Positions 21,789-33,988 of a DNA stretch of 64,000 nucleotides are shown here, in pieces (the first letter of the stretch is position 1; every line of letters starts with the position of its first letter). Under the pieces are notes generated by a model. It was not told the DNA's origin. It saw nothing but the letters and a program-made list of their open reading frames with translations, and ran no database searches. The stretch comes from Diadophis punctatus similis (lineage: Eukaryota; Chordata; Lepidosauria; Squamata; Dipsadidae): positions 10,077,919-10,141,918 of the forward strand of contig JALIGW010000010.1 of assembly GCA_023053685.1 (NCBI GenBank), written 5' to 3'. Made by a program: the position numbers and the translations under genes.

Positions 21789-24236
21789 CTAAACCATTTC
21801 TGACAAATGGCTGTCCAATTTCCTCTTGCAAGTCTCAAGTGTTGGAGCTCTCACAACCTTTGAAGGCAAGCTGTTCCACTGGTTGATCGCTCTCACTGTC
21901 AGAAAGTTTCTCCTTATTTCCAGGTTGAATCTCTCCTTGGTCAGTTTCCATCTATTATTCCTTGTCTGGCTTTCTGGTGCCTTGGAAAATAGCTTGACCT
22001 CCTCCTCTCTGTGGCAGCCCCTCAAGTATTGAACAGTGCTATCATGTCTCCCCTGGTCCTTCTCTTTGCTAGACTAGCCATGCCCAGTTCTTGTAACCGC
22101 TCTTTGTATGTTTTAGTTTCCTGTCATCCTGGTTATTCTCCTCTGCACTTTCTCTAGAGTCTCGACATCTTTTTTGTAGTGTGGTGACCAAAACTGGATG
22201 CAGTACTGTAGGTGTGGTCTAACTAAGTTTTTATAGAGTGGTATTAATACCTCTCTACCTATACCTGCAGTTTAGGATTGTATTGGCTTTTTTGGCTGGC
22301 GCTGCACACTGCTGGCTCATGTTTAGCTGGTTGTCCACTAAGACTCCAAGATCCCTCTCACAGTCACTGCTCTTGAGTCTGGTTTCACCCAGTCTATATG
22401 TATATTTTTGGTCTTTCTTACCTAAGTGTAGGACTTTACTTTTCTCTGCATTGAATTTCATTTTGTTAGATAGGGCCCAGTGTTCAAGTCTGTCAAGATT
22501 CCTCTGGATCTTAAGCCTGTCCTCTAGGGTGTTAACTATTCCTGCCAGCTTAGTATCATCTGCAAATTTGGTCAGTTCCCCTTCTATTCCCTCATCTAAG
22601 TTGTTTATGAAGATATTAAAGAGTGCTGGGCCTAAGACGGAACCTTGTGGTACCCCACTGCTTATTTCTCTCCATGTAGACTTAGACCCACTGAGGACTA
22701 CTCATTCAGTACGGTTAGTCAGCCAGTTGTGAATCCATCTGGTGGTGAAGCTGTCTATCCCACTTTTTTCTAGCTTACGAAGAAGTAGGTTGTGGTCTAC
22801 TTTGTCAAATGCTTTGCTGAAGTCTAAGTATATTATGTCCACAGTATTTCGCTGGTCTACTAATTTAGTCATTGTGTTGAAGAATGAAATGAGATTGATT
22901 TGGCATGATTTGTTCTTAACAAACTGGTTTTGGCTGCTGGTTATTACTTTACTTGTTTCTAGGTGTTGGCAGATCTGGTTTTTAATTATCTTTTCCAGTA
23001 TTTTCCTGGGTATTGATGTTAGGCTGATTGGTCTGTAGTTTCCTGGGTCTGTTATTTTTCCTTTCTTGAAGATGGGAACCACATCAGCTCTTTTCCTGTC
23101 CTCAGGTAGTTCCCCTGTGTTCCAGGATTTTTGGAAGATGTGGTGCAGTGGTTCTGAGATGACATCTGTCAGTCCTTTAGGACTCTGGGATGTAATCCAT
23201 CTGGTCCTGGTGATTTGTATTCATCAAGTTCAGACAGGTGATCTCTTACTGTTTTTTTTTTCCTTATGTTAACTTCTGTTTCCAGTCGGTTTTTTGCAGT
23301 TGTATTTCTGGTTAGTTGGGCTGCAGTTTCTTTTTGCATGAAGACCGATGCAAAGAATGAGTTAAGCAGATCTGCTTTCCCCCTACTGTCTGTTACTTCC
23401 TTGCCGTCTTCTCTCTTTAGTGGGCCAACTGTTTCCTTGATTTTTTCTTGTTATTTATGTGTTGGAAGAAACTTTTTTTATTATCTTTGACTTTTGTTGC
23501 AAGTCTTTGTTCATTCTGGGCTTTTGCTTTCCTGACTTTTTCTTTACCGATTCTGGCTATTTGCTTATATTCTGCCTTGGGTATGTGTCCCTCTTTCCAT
23601 TTTTTGTACTTGTCCTCTTTTTCATTCAATTTGTCAGTTAGGTCTTTGTGCAGCCATGCTGGTTTCTTCTTGGATTCCTTGTTTTTCTTTCTCATCGGTA
23701 TTTTGCTGGTATGGGCTTTTATAATCAAGTTTTTCAGTTTCCCAAGCTTCTTGAGCTGTTTTTCCCTTTAGGACTTTCATCCAAGGAATCTTTCCCAAGT
23801 TTTCTCTGAGTTTATTAAAATCAGCTCTTTTAAAATCTAGGACTTTGGTATCATTGTGTTCAATTGTTTGTGTTTGCGTTATGTTGAATTCTAGTATGAC
23901 GTGGTCACTCTCACCCAAGGTTCCTGCAGTTTCAACTCCCTCTATCACTTCTTCTCTATTTTTAAGTATTAAGTCCAGTATGGCTGTCCATCTAGTTCTC
24001 TCCTCTACCTTTTGGACAATAAAGTTGTCAGCTAGGTTGGTTATGAACCTATTTGATTTCTCACTTGGTGCAGAATTAGTTTTCCAGTTGATATCCGGGT
24101 AGTTGAAGTCCCCCATTATTACTGTAGTGTGTTTCCTACATATGTTCATTAATTGGTTGGCAAAAAGGGTATCCATTTTTTCTGCTTGATTGGGTGGCCT
24201 ACAGTATACTCCTATTGCCATGTCATACTTTATTCT
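21789..24236 (-). pseudogene. CR1 ORF2 remains (copy C)
   Basis: On the minus strand: endonuclease C-terminal part 24236-23640 (YDMAIGVYCRPPNQ, IMGDFNYPDINW, GESDHVIL), linker 23728-23417, RT 23082-22702 (NYRPISLTSIPRKILEK, IIYLDFSKAFDKVDHNLL), FADDTKL region near 22550, 22461-22255 and the C-terminal domain 22025-21789. The frame changes at least four times and a TGA lies at 22704-22702, at the codon that is CGA in copy A. The catalytic LDFSKAFD and FADD residues are still present, but the protein is not continuous. Confidence 0.87.
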
Positions 24237-25060
24237 AAGTCCATGGACGAGCACATCCAGTTGGTACACCAGGTCCTACACAAGTTACTGGAGGTCAACC
24301 TGTATGTCAAATTAACAAAATGTGAATTTCACAAGACACAGTTGGACTACCTGGGTTACTGGGTATCCCGAGTGGGGGTGGAGATGGACCTGGCTAAGGT
24401 GCAGGCAGTTCTGGACTGGCAGGCCCCAAAGACCTGTAAACAACTGCAAAGCTTCCTGGGCTTTGTGAACTTCTACCACCAGTTCATTCTGTCATTTGCC
24501 AATGTAGCCCTTCCCCTGACAAATCTTTTGAAAACAAAGCACCTAGCCAGTAAGCCTCGGACTAACCACCACTACAGTGGGACCTGGCATGTCAACAGGC
24601 CTTCGAAACATTATTCACTCGGGAGCGGGTACTACAACACCTGGATCCCACAAAACCGTTTGTGATGCAGGCTGATGGTGGCTGTGGGAGCTGTCCTCTT
24701 ACAAGCCAATGAGGAGGGGGCCTTGCAACCATGTGCTTACACCTCTCGCAAGCTAACAAAACAGAGAGGCATTTTGCTATCTGGGAGAAGGAGGTCCTCA
24801 CGGTCAGGTGGGCCCTGCTGACCTGGAGACACCTACTGGAAGTGGGTCGGGTTCAGTTTGAGGTGTGGACCAATCATAAAAACCTCGAGGCCCTCCAAAC
24901 CCCACACAAGCTGCCACCCAAACAAGTCTGGTGGGCACTGTATTTCAGGTGGTTTAATTTCCGCTTGAAGTATATCCTGGGAGGAAGGAACTTCCTGGTG
25001 GAAGCCTTGTCGACAAAAACACAGTTTAATGGTGGCAGAGAAGACATAGTACATGCCATG
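24237..25060 (+). pseudogene. Gypsy I RT second half and RNase H
   Basis: 24240-24540 holds the RT connection region (LYVKLTKCEFHKTQLDYLGY, KQLQSFLGFVNFYHQF). After a stretch of frame changes (24540-24730), 24731-25060 gives RNase H (ERHFAIWEKEVLTVRWALLT, VWTNHKNLEAL, GGRNFLVEALS). An N replaces the usual D in the VWTDHKNLEAL block. It is the direct continuation of the RT cut at 19343. Confidence 0.87.
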
Positions 25061-25728
25061 ATTCCAATGCTGCCCGTGGCTCTACTGGCCGATCATGCTC
25101 CGGGTCGGCCCCAGTGTGGTGGGGCTCCAGATGACATTGCCAGGGCCATATGGACTGCCCTGCTCACCGACCCCTGGTTCCAAGCAAACCAACAGATTCT
25201 CATGTGGTGTGACGGTCTTGCTTGGAAAGGCTCTAAAATATACATTCCTGCCACCCAACGCGTAGCTGTACTACAACGATGCCACGATGATAGGCCCATG
25301 GGACATTTTGGGTTCCTGAAAACCCTTCACCTGACAAATCGACAGTTTTGGTGGCCTTGAATGAAGCAGGATCTGGAGGAGTACATGCGGAGCTGTACCA
25401 TCTGTGCTACCATGAAGAAGCGGCCAAGGAAACCTCCCGACCTTCTACAGCCAGTGGCAAACCCCACCAGGCCATGGGAGGAACTAGCCATGGATTTTAT
25501 TGTTGAACTCCTAGAAAGTCGTAGAAATACTGTAATCTGAAATAGGCCCATTTTGTGGCATGTCCCGACCTCCAATTGGCTAGGAAGCTAGTAAAGCTGT
25601 TCATGACTCACATATACTGCCTGCACGGCGTATCAAGAATAATAATATCCGATCGGGGGGTACAGTTCACCACCAGGTTTTGGCGCAACTTCATGAAGAT
25701 GGTGGGGTTCTCCCAAGGCCTGAGTTTC
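25061..25728 (+). pseudogene. Gypsy I integrase fragment
   Basis: The open frame from RNase H continues to 25360 with the zinc-binding N-terminal domain (GHFGFLKTLHLTNRQFWWP). After a stop the C-T-I-C-A-T-M-K-K knuckle and core start AMDFIVELLE follow to about 25540. A gap and frame changes precede the core middle (YCLHGVSRIIISDRGVQFTTRFW, about 25610-25690). The copy ends near 25728, before the catalytic Glu region and the C-terminal chromodomain. Confidence 0.85.
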
Positions 25729-26160
25729 ATGAAACATGAAAGATATTAATCTATTTTGGAAAAAATAGGAGATGCTCACATCCAGATCTTCAATGCTGCT
25801 GCTACTTCAGTTATTGCTCTTTCACAAAAAAGTAAAATGATGTGAATTTCTAGCCATGCAAGCATGGGGGCATTTTTCTAGGCATCTGAGAAATCTGAAT
25901 CTCCTAGTTTATTCAAGTAATATGACAGACACTTGTAGGAAACTAAAATAAACCCAGAGTTTCACTCTGAAGGGAATTGGAATGCTATGCCAAAACACTG
26001 TTTGTCATGCAATGGATGGATAGATAATTCATGAAATCTGCTGTTCTATTCAAAAAGTTTGTACTTTCCTAAATATAGACTTCTCTTAAACTGTACTATA
26101 TTGGGGATAATTTCATACAATGCAAATGTACTTTAAGAAAAGATATATACAGAATACATA
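25729..26160. other. AT-rich flank, no gene
   Basis: No coding sequence or repeat family is recognised. It is the left flank of Gypsy II and ends with the target duplication acata (26156-26160). With Gypsy II removed it would continue at 53669. Confidence 0.6.
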
Positions 26161-26238
26161 TGTTAACTCTGAATCGAACCTGGCTGAAGCCATCTTTTGC
26201 TGCTTCATAGCTGCTTCATAGTTGCCATGTAACTATGT
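26161..26238 (+). mobile_element. Gypsy II 5' LTR fragment
   Basis: The first ~78 bases of the LTR match the start of the 3' LTR at 43450 (actctgaat, gaagccatcttttgctg), except for a 10-bp duplication (cttcatagct) here. The remaining LTR is deleted at the junction with RT. Confidence 0.85.
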
Positions 26239-26253
26239 AGGTGACAAAAAAAG

Positions 26254-27012
26254 TTGGCAAAATCTCGTGTGGCAGGGCCAGTGTTGTTCAAAAAGAAAAA
26301 AGACAGGACAATGAGATTATGCAATGATTTTAGAGGGATAAACTGCATTTGCATAGAAAATATGTACCCACTCCCCTTAATGAAGGACATGTTGGCCCAC
26401 CTGGCAAAGGGGAAAATCTTTACCAAGCTAGATCTGCGAGAGGCATATTATCAAGTAAGAATTAATGAGGGCTACAAGTGGAAAACAGCCTTCAACTGCC
26501 CACTAGGAAGTTTTCAATTTAAAGTGATGCCTTTTGGCCTCCAAGGAGTACCTGTGGTGTTCATGCAATTGATCAATGAGGGGCTGCATGAGCACCTATA
26601 TAAAGAAGTACTTCTGTCCTTAGATGACATCCTCATCTTCACTGAGACAATGAAGGAACACATTAAATTGGTTCGCCAAGTACTCAGGAAACTTGTAGCT
26701 GCAAACCTATATGCCAAGCTATCCAAATGTGAGTTCAGCAAAACCAGCCTAGACTATTTGGGATATTGCATCTCCAACAAAGGGTTTGAAATGGACCCAG
26801 GAAAAGTTAGAGCCATCCTAGAGTGGCAACCCCCGTACACCCGCAAACAACTCCAAAGCTTCCTTGGGTTTGCAAACTTTTACCAGCAATTCATATGCTC
26901 CTTTGCAGAAATGGCCCTCCCAATCACTGAGCTACTGAAAATGGGAGATGGGAGTAAAACCCTGACCAAGTCAACCCTTACAATGGACTTTGGAATACCA
27001 AAAGGCTTTTGA
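26254..27012 (+). pseudogene. Gypsy II reverse transcriptase
   Basis: An uninterrupted 252-codon frame with NCICIENMYPLPLMKDMLAH, KIFTKLDLREAYYQVRI, FNCPLGSFQFKVMPFGLQG, the catalytic box S-L-D-D (26621-26632, usually Y-L-D-D) and the connection region LQSFLGFANFYQQF. The N-terminal fingers are lost in the deletion that joins the LTR to RT. The frame stops near 27010 after a change that moves the continuation to the frame starting at 26990. Confidence 0.9.
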
Positions 27013-27472
27013 AATGCTTAAAAGACTATTTGCCAAAGAACTAGTCCTAAAACACCCTGATCCAGATAAGCCTTTTTTCATCCAAGCAGATGCCCACGAT
27101 GTTGCAGTGGCCACAGTCCTCCTTCAGAAAAAACCAAAGGCGGACCTGCAGCCCTGCGCATACACCTCCTTAAAGCTCACTGAGCCTGAAAGGAAGTGGG
27201 CAGTGTGGGAGAAAGAAGCCTATGCCATCTACTGGGATCTGCTAAGGTGGCGTCATTTCCTTGAAGGAAGCAAAGTGCCATTTCAAGTATGGACTGATCA
27301 CAAAAACCTGGAGGCTCTTAGGACTCTGTGGAAGTTTTCATCAAAGCAAGTTCAATGGGCACAATACTTTAAATGCTTTAACTTCACCTTGAAGTACATC
27401 CCGGGGGGTTGGACCTCTTGGCAGATGCTCTGTCATGAATGCCACAATATAACAGCAAATGTGAGGAGGTGA
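26990..27472 (+). pseudogene. Gypsy II RNase H
   Basis: Carries the KPFFIQADAHDVAVATVLLQ block, REVKWAVWEKEAYA-type block and QVWTDHKNLEALRTL. The last block (YIPGGWTSWQML) is out of frame after a lost base at the G-run, where intact copies have GGGNFLADALS. RNase H degrades the RNA strand of the RNA-DNA hybrid. Confidence 0.88.
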
Positions 27473-28851
27473 TCCATGCCATAATTCCTCCCACCCCACC
27501 AGGGAGCAACCCAAACCACAACCAGGCTGCAAATGTGTAAGCGATGAGCCACAGAGGGCCACAGAGGGGACCCAGGACCCATGAGCCACAGAGGGGACCC
27601 AGGACCTAAAAATCAAACTGCTGTCCGATCCCTGGTACAGAGACAACAAAAAGCTCCTCAACTCCAGGGAGGGACTAGCCTGGAAGGGCTCTAAACTGTA
27701 TGTCCCCAGTGCCCTTTGCCTTCGAATGCACAAGAGGAGCCATGACACAAAACAAGCGGGACACTTCAGGTTTCTAAAAACCCTGCATCTGGCAAGGAGG
27801 CAATTTTGGTGGCCAGGGATGAAGAAGGATATTGAGAGCTATGTCAAGAGCTGTGCAGTTTGTGCTACTATGAAGAAATGACTAGGAAAGCCTCCTGAAC
27901 TCTTCCAACAAGTGGCCGACCCATCCTGGCCATGGGAAGAGATCGCCATGGATTTTATAGTGGAGCTTCTGGAAAGTGGGGGAAACACTGTCTTCTGGAC
28001 AGTGATTGACCTCTTCTCTAAGCAACCCCATTTAATAATCTGCTCTGGCCTCCCATCGGCCCATAAACTAGTTAAGTTATTCCTAAAACACATCTACAGG
28101 CTGCACTGGATCACTAGGAGGATCATCTCCAATTGAGAGGTTAAATTTAAAGCTAAATTCCAGAGGGAATTCATTAAGCTAATTGGTTCCTCCCAGTGGC
28201 TTAGCTCGGCTTTTCATCTGAGTATGAATGGGGCAGTAGAATGAACTAACGCAATGATAGAATAATACTTGAGGTGCTACGTCAACTACCAACAAACCAA
28301 TTGGGCAGATCTGCTGCTCTTCATGGAGATAGTCTATAATAATGCTGTGCATAGCAGCACCGGGCTTATCCCATTCAAAATAACCACAGGGATGGAGTTT
28401 CTCCCCATGCCTGAGCTCCCTCAGGAGCCACCCTCCTCCATGACGCTAGCTGAATGGATGGAGTCACTGAGAAAAGCATGGGAGAACATGAAACGGGCTC
28501 TCAATGAGACTGCAAGAGTCCAGAAAGCCCAAGAAGACAAGCACCAATCCCCTCAACCCCCATTCCAAACAGGGGACAAGGTTTACCTTTCCACCAAGTA
28601 TTTGAGATTAAAACTGCCTTGCAAGAATCTAGGACCAAAATTCCTAGGGCCATTCCCTATTGTGAGAATAATTAAGCCTGTTACTGTAGATCTAAAACTT
28701 CCCCGCCTACTAGGGAAAGTGCATCCGGTCTTTCATAGCAGTCTGTTGAGACTGGTAAGAAGGCTGGGTAGCTCCAAATCCAATTGTGGTACAAGGAGAG
28801 ACCCATTACGAGGCAAAAAGGATTCTAAACTATAGATTGTATAAGGGAAAG
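27473..28851 (+). pseudogene. Gypsy II integrase and start of chromodomain
   Basis: 27473-27640 holds a duplicated cacagagg-type 20-bp word and a degraded linker. The zinc-binding domain (27745-27890: GHF-FLKTLHLARRQFWWP, C-A-V-C-A-T-M-K-K) is followed by the core start 27912-28136 (AMDFIVELLESGGNTVFW) up to a stop, then 28269-28835 (YNNAVHSSTGLIPFKITTG, PFQTGDKVYLSTKYLRLKLP, VHPVFHSSLLRL) covering the core end and C-terminal domain. 28796-28851 is the first strand of a chromodomain (THYEAKRILN), cut by the minus-strand LINE. Confidence 0.87.
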
Positions 28852-29013
28852 TTTTATTTGTTTGTTTGTTTGTTTGTTTGTTTGTTTGTCAAACATGTAC
28901 AAGATAGCAGGTATAAGTATGAACATGGACATGAACAAAGGAAATGAATACAAATAAATGGGGACAGTAGGACAGGGACGGTAGACACACTGGTGCGCTT
29001 ATGCACGCACACT

Positions 29014-29802
29014 TTATGAACCTCTTAGGAATGGGGTGAGGTCCATGGTAGACAGTTTAAGGTTGAAACTGTGAGGGTTTGAGGATGTAACAATGGAGTC
29101 AGGTAGAGCATTCCAGGCATTGACCACTCTGTTGCTGAAGTTGTATTTTCTGCAATTGAGTTTGGAGCAGTTTACCTTGAGTTTGTACTGATTGTTTGCC
29201 TGTGTATTATTGAGGTTGAAGCTGAAGAAGTCGTTGACAGGTAAGATGTTGTAGCAGACAATTTTGTGTACTATGCTTAGATCAGACCACAGGTGGCGCA
29301 GTTCCAGATTGTCCAAGCCCAAAATATCAAGCCTGGTGGCATAAGGGATTCTATTGTGAGTAGAGGAGTGGAGTACTCTTCTCATGAAATACCTCTGGAC
29401 CTGTTCAATCATATTAATGTCCGATATACAGTGTTGATTCCAGGCAGACGAGCTGTATTCGAGAATTGGTCTGGCAAAGGTTTTATATGCCCTAGTTAGC
29501 AATACAATGTTACCAGAGAAGAAGCTTTGCAAAATTAGGTTAACAAATCTTAATGCCTTTTTGGCAATGCTGTTACAGTGAGCTCTGGGGCTTAGATTGT
29601 TTGAGATGAGTACTCCTAGGTCCTTGATAGAGTGAGGGTCGTCTACGAGGCTGTTTTCGCCCAACTTGTATTTGGTGTTCTGATTTTTATTGCCAATGTG
29701 TAGGATAGAGCATTTATTAGTTGAGATTTGGAGTTGCCAATTGCACAACCATTCTGACACATAGTCAAGGTTGCTTTGTAGGGCAGCAGCATTGTCAATG
29801 GT
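29014..29802 (-). pseudogene. LINE RT thumb and C-terminal domain
   Basis: An open frame of about 263 codons on the minus strand: TIDNAAALQSNLDYVSEW at its start, then CSILHIGNKNQ, IKDLGVLISNNLSPRAHC, ARPILEYSSSAWNQHC and FSNRVVNAWNALPDSIV near the end. This is the part downstream of the FADD box in jockey/CR1-type LINEs. The box itself is at 42066-42100, on the other side of Gypsy V, and the frame is continuous across the insertion point. Confidence 0.88.
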
Positions 29803-30170
29803 AGTCAACTTGTAAAGCTTTCAAGTTGCCATAAGCAGGAGGGGGGAGAACTGATGGAGTTGCTGCTTGTCCTAACTGAAACTACATTCCACAAATGCCA
29901 TTTTTGATTATTGTGTCCTAATTACTGGAGTCAGCAGGAGGGGTGTGGGTTTCACAGCCCGCCAACATGGTTCATTGGAGAATGTGATTTATGACATGCC
30001 CAGGGAATAGGTGGGAGACAGGGTCATGGGGGCTTACTGAACTTACGTGAGTTCAGTTCTGACTGCATCAGAGTATTGCAGAAATGTCGCTCCTAATAAA
30101 TGACTATATTTCTGTTGAAATTTGGCTCGTGACTCATGAATTAATTAGGGCATTTTTCAGAAACTTCACA
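29803..30170 (+). promoter_or_regulatory. Gypsy V 5' LTR
   Basis: 368 bp, ending cttcaca. The predicted transcript start is near agttctgac (30055-30063), which is complementary to the first bases after the LTR; the polyadenylation signal AATAAA is at 30095-30100. The first base is changed (agtcaa versus tgtcaa in the 3' LTR). Confidence 0.85.
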
Positions 30171-30179
30171 GTCAGAACT
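30171..30179 (+). promoter_or_regulatory. Gypsy V primer site, complementary to its own LTR
   Basis: gtcagaact directly follows the LTR. Its reverse complement agttctgac is found in the same LTR at 30055-30063, 116 bases before the LTR end. No TGG start of a tRNA primer site is present. This fits self-priming as in Tf1. Confidence 0.7.
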
Positions 30180-30271
30180 CATAAATCAACAAGCCTGCAG
30201 GACCACCTGAGCCCCACACTCCCAAACCACTCCCTGATATCTGGGAGGCTTGGAGAGAAAATCAGGCATCC

Positions 30272-31051
30272 ATGGCAGAGGGCAGGCTATCCGAAAAAAG
30301 CCTGCTGCAAGCTACTGGAAAGGAGGTAACTCCAGGGCCCAGCAGCCTGATTGCAGCTGGAATGCAGCCAGTCCCAGACATCAAAACTGAGATGGCCACT
30401 CCAGCAGTCAAAGCAAGAAAGGATGAGTACTGGTGGAAATTAACCCCTAAAGCAGCTGAGGTTGAGTTCCCCCACCCCAATGCCCAGGAAAAGAGAAAGC
30501 CCCTGAGTGAGCTGGGAAGAGTGTATTGGATGTGGGACTGGGAACAAGCGAGGCTCCGAAAGCTCCTGAGGAAGCCCCCTGGGGAGCTCCATAGAGCAAC
30601 TGAGAGAGGAATTTGACTGAGCCACCATTCGGGAGGAGGAGCCGTTATGCCAGCCAAAAGAGAGGGGAGGGACAGCTGATCCTTTTGGAGGGAGGATACG
30701 CACATGAGAACACAGCCCCCCCTCCCCACCCATCAGAAGGAGAAAGAGCCCTGGACTGAAGCCAGTGCCCCTCCCATATAGTAGGCAGGCCACCCAGGGC
30801 AGACAACCCCCTCCGTCTCTCCAAACTAGAGCTGAGGAAGGGGGCAGCCACATCAAGCTCATGCCTACATGGACCAAAAGGAGAAGGAAGGAGCAGTGCT
30901 GAATGAACTGCCCCGCTTCAGCGGGAAATTTGATGGGGACTCAGACCAGCTAGCTCTATTCCTTGACTCGGCTGAGATCCACCTAGAATGCTATGGAGAC
31001 CTCTATCCATCTCCCAGAGCCATAGTGAACATCATTGCAGACGGGCTAGAG
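30272..31051 (+). pseudogene. Gypsy V gag, N-terminal part
   Basis: The first open piece (30272-30616) starts MAEGRLSEKS and is a charged region with no named domain, in the position of gag start. After stops, 30869-31051 encodes LPRFSGKFDGDSDQLALFLD and YPSPRAIVNIIADGLE, the beginning of a retrotransposon capsid domain. hAT-1 cuts it at 31052 and gag resumes at 34222. Confidence 0.75.
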
Positions 31052-31255
31052 CAGTGGTTCCCAAACTTTTTCAGTCCACCGCCCCCTTGGTGCTACAAAC
31101 TCATCCTCAACGCCCCCCACCCCACCCCCTCAGGTGGGCGTGGCTTAGTGGTCAGGTGACCGGGTGGGCATGGCCAACTTGTAAAATGTGGTGAAACTCA
31201 CTTAACAACGCTCTTGCTTAGCAACCAAAATGTTATGCTCAATTGTGGTCATAAT

Positions 31256-32055
<800 letters not shown>

Positions 32056-32069
32056 CGCACACACCGCGG

Positions 32070-32820
32070 GACTACATTGCCTCCTCTGGGCTCTGCCTAT
32101 GGCAATTTAAAATGTGCTTCTGTCTGCGAGGAAGAGGGGCGTGTTTGAAAAGAGGGGCTGAAGGTGGGTGGGAAATCTATCCCACATTGAGCCACTGGGT
32201 GTGTGTGAGTGTGTGTGTGCGTGCGTGGCCGAAAACGTCCAGGTTTGGGAAACTGGGACGTTTTGAAACCGGTTCCCCCAAACATGGTTTGTATTTGGTT
32301 GCAAAAACAAACAAACAAACACACAAGCCATTTTAGTTCCTCGCCAAGGCTGGCTCAACTGGATGACCAAACAGAGCCTGGAAAGGAAAGAAAACTGCAG
32401 AAGTGGTCAATGGAGGGGGTGGGTGGGACAGATGCACATGGGGGAGGGTCTTCTCCCCCTCCCCCCACACTGGCACATTCAAGGGGCTTCCTGGAAATAC
32501 ACCCCCTCCCCCGTGGGAAGTGCTGGCACCCTCCAAATTGCCTTCCTTGGCACAGAGGCCGGGTGGAGGGGGGGACTCCTGTACCCAACAGGCACAGCTA
32601 GAAAGCCCCCTCCTCACCTGGTGGTGTGTCGTGCCTGCCTAAATTGCTATCCATCCAGGGGCAGGGGAAGATGGCATCACAGGGACGAATGAGACCAGTG
32701 TGTTAGGTGGGCAGAGGAGGCGAGGCTGAAGGCCACATCATGAGACGGGCATGCAGAGAGGTTGCGGGGGGGCGCAGGAGGTTGGGCACCTGGGATCATC
32801 AGTGGGATGGAGAAGGGGAT
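32070..32820. other. GC-rich interior of hAT-1, no gene recognised
   Basis: G/C-rich sequence with cccctcccccc runs. Open frames exist in several frames but none shows a domain. It could be captured host DNA as in hAT-2, but no exon-like feature is clear. Confidence 0.4.
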
Positions 32821-32934
32821 GGTATTGGGTGTTTGGGTTGGGGTGGGGAGTTATGATTTTTAGAAGATGAGACACACATGTACACACAATGGCCAAGGGG
32901 AGGATTTAACTTGGAGTTGTTTGGGAGAGAAAAA

Positions 32935-33465
32935 TAGAGGGAGGGAGGGAAGAAAGGAAGGAAAAGGAAGGAAAGGAAAGAGAAAGAAAAGGAAGGAATG
33001 AGAGGGAAGGAAATGGAAGGAGGAAGGGAGGGAGGGAGGAAAGGAGGGAGGGAGGAAAGAAAGTAGGAAGGAAAGAGAGGGAGGGAAATTAAAGGTGAAA
33101 AGGAGAGGGAGGGAGGAAAAGGAAGGGAAGGAGGAAGGAAGGGAAGGGAAGTAGGAAGGAAAAAGGGGGAAGGAAAGGGAAGGAAGGAAAGTAGGAAGGA
33201 AAAGGAGGGGGAAGGAAAGGGAAGGAGGGAAGGAAGGGAAAGAGACAGAAGGAAGGAAAGGGAAGGGAAGGAATGGAGGAAGGAAAAAGAGGGAAGGAAG
33301 GGAAGGGAAATAGGAAGGAAAAAGGGAAGGGCGGGAGGAAGGAAGGAAAGGAAAGGAAAGGAAAGGAAAGGAAAGGAAAGGAAAGGAAAGGAAAGGAAAG
33401 GAAAGGAAAGGAAAGGAAAGGAAAGGAAAGGAAAGGAAAGGAAAGGAAAGGAAAGGAAAGGAAAG
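32935..33465 (+). repeat. purine-rich simple repeats ending in (GGAAA)n
   Basis: ggaa/ggaag mixtures from 32935 and a clean (GGAAA)n array at about 33341-33465. The opposite strand gives a false S/F/P/L-rich protein frame. Confidence 0.95.
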
Positions 33466-33701
33466 GGAGGCAGGCGAAGGCGGCAGAAACTCTGGCGGGC
33501 AACTGTTCCCGATCTCCCCCACCATCGCTGCCCTCTTTCTGGACCGACTTTCCGGCCGCGGTGCCTCTTGGCCGAAGGAGCGGAAAAGAGGCAGCTGTGA
33601 TTTCCCCACAAGGTCTCCCTCCTCCTCCTCCTCCCGCCCCCCCAACCCACCCCCCCAACCCAGCCCCTGCCCGCACCCCCCCCAATCCCGTGTCTTACAG
33701 G

Positions 33702-33988
33702 TTTAACAGCTCCGTGTTTCTGTCGGCTGGTCTCTAGGGGAAAAAGCTTGCAAAATACAGAAACTCTTCTCACTGCGAGTTGTTAATTGCTCACCCTCGC
33801 GAGAAGAGTTTCTGTATTTTGCAAGCTTTCCAGGGGTCTCCAATCTTGGCAACTTTAAGACTTGTGGACTTCAACTCCCAGAATTCCTCAGCCAGCTTTG
33901 CTGGGAGTTGAAGTCCACAAGTCTTAAAGTTGCCAAGGTTGGAGACCAGTGCAAAGAGACCAGACGACAGATACACGGAGCTGTTAAA
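33702..33988. repeat. concentric palindrome cluster
   Basis: Outer arms 33702-33735 and 33955-33988 pair at 32 of 34 positions. Inside them are two independent palindromes: 33742-33771 with 33801-33830 (29 of 30) and 33835-33881 with 33901-33947 (46 of 47, loop 19). The last resembles a MITE widespread in reptiles (cttcaactcccag / ctgggagttgaag). The layout suggests one or two palindromic MITEs inserted in the loop of an older palindrome. Confidence 0.92.

Larger units (their letters stand above)
19344..24236 (-). mobile_element. CR1 LINE copy C, minus strand, split by CR1 copy B
   Basis: Read on the minus strand, the body runs from 24236 to 21747 and its last ~40 bases (gggaccttg... tail with ttaatctgtt) lie at 19383-19344 on the far side of CR1 copy B. 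The junction is exact: 19383 ends at accttg and 21747 resumes with taggtcatctag, adjacent in an uninterrupted CR1 3' end. The copy is 5'-truncated in the endonuclease and inserted in Gypsy I RT. It belongs to an older subgroup than B and D. Confidence 0.9.
17600..25728 (+). mobile_element. Ty3/Gypsy chromovirus copy I, split by two CR1s
   Basis: Gag, protease, RT, RNase H and integrase remains appear in normal order at 17630-19343 and 24237-25728. The gap (19344-24236) is a minus-strand CR1 (C) with a plus-strand CR1 (B) inside it. The RT breaks just after YLDDILI at 19343 and resumes at 24240 with the region corresponding to 50310 of copy III. It ends abruptly in mid-integrase at about 25728, where unrelated AT-rich DNA begins, and no LTR was identified. 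Many stops and frame changes. Confidence 0.9.

Noticed and set aside
19384..24236. Inverted CR1 dimer created by twin priming
   Set aside because: The detached 3' end of copy C at 19344-19383 shows one CR1 inserted in another.
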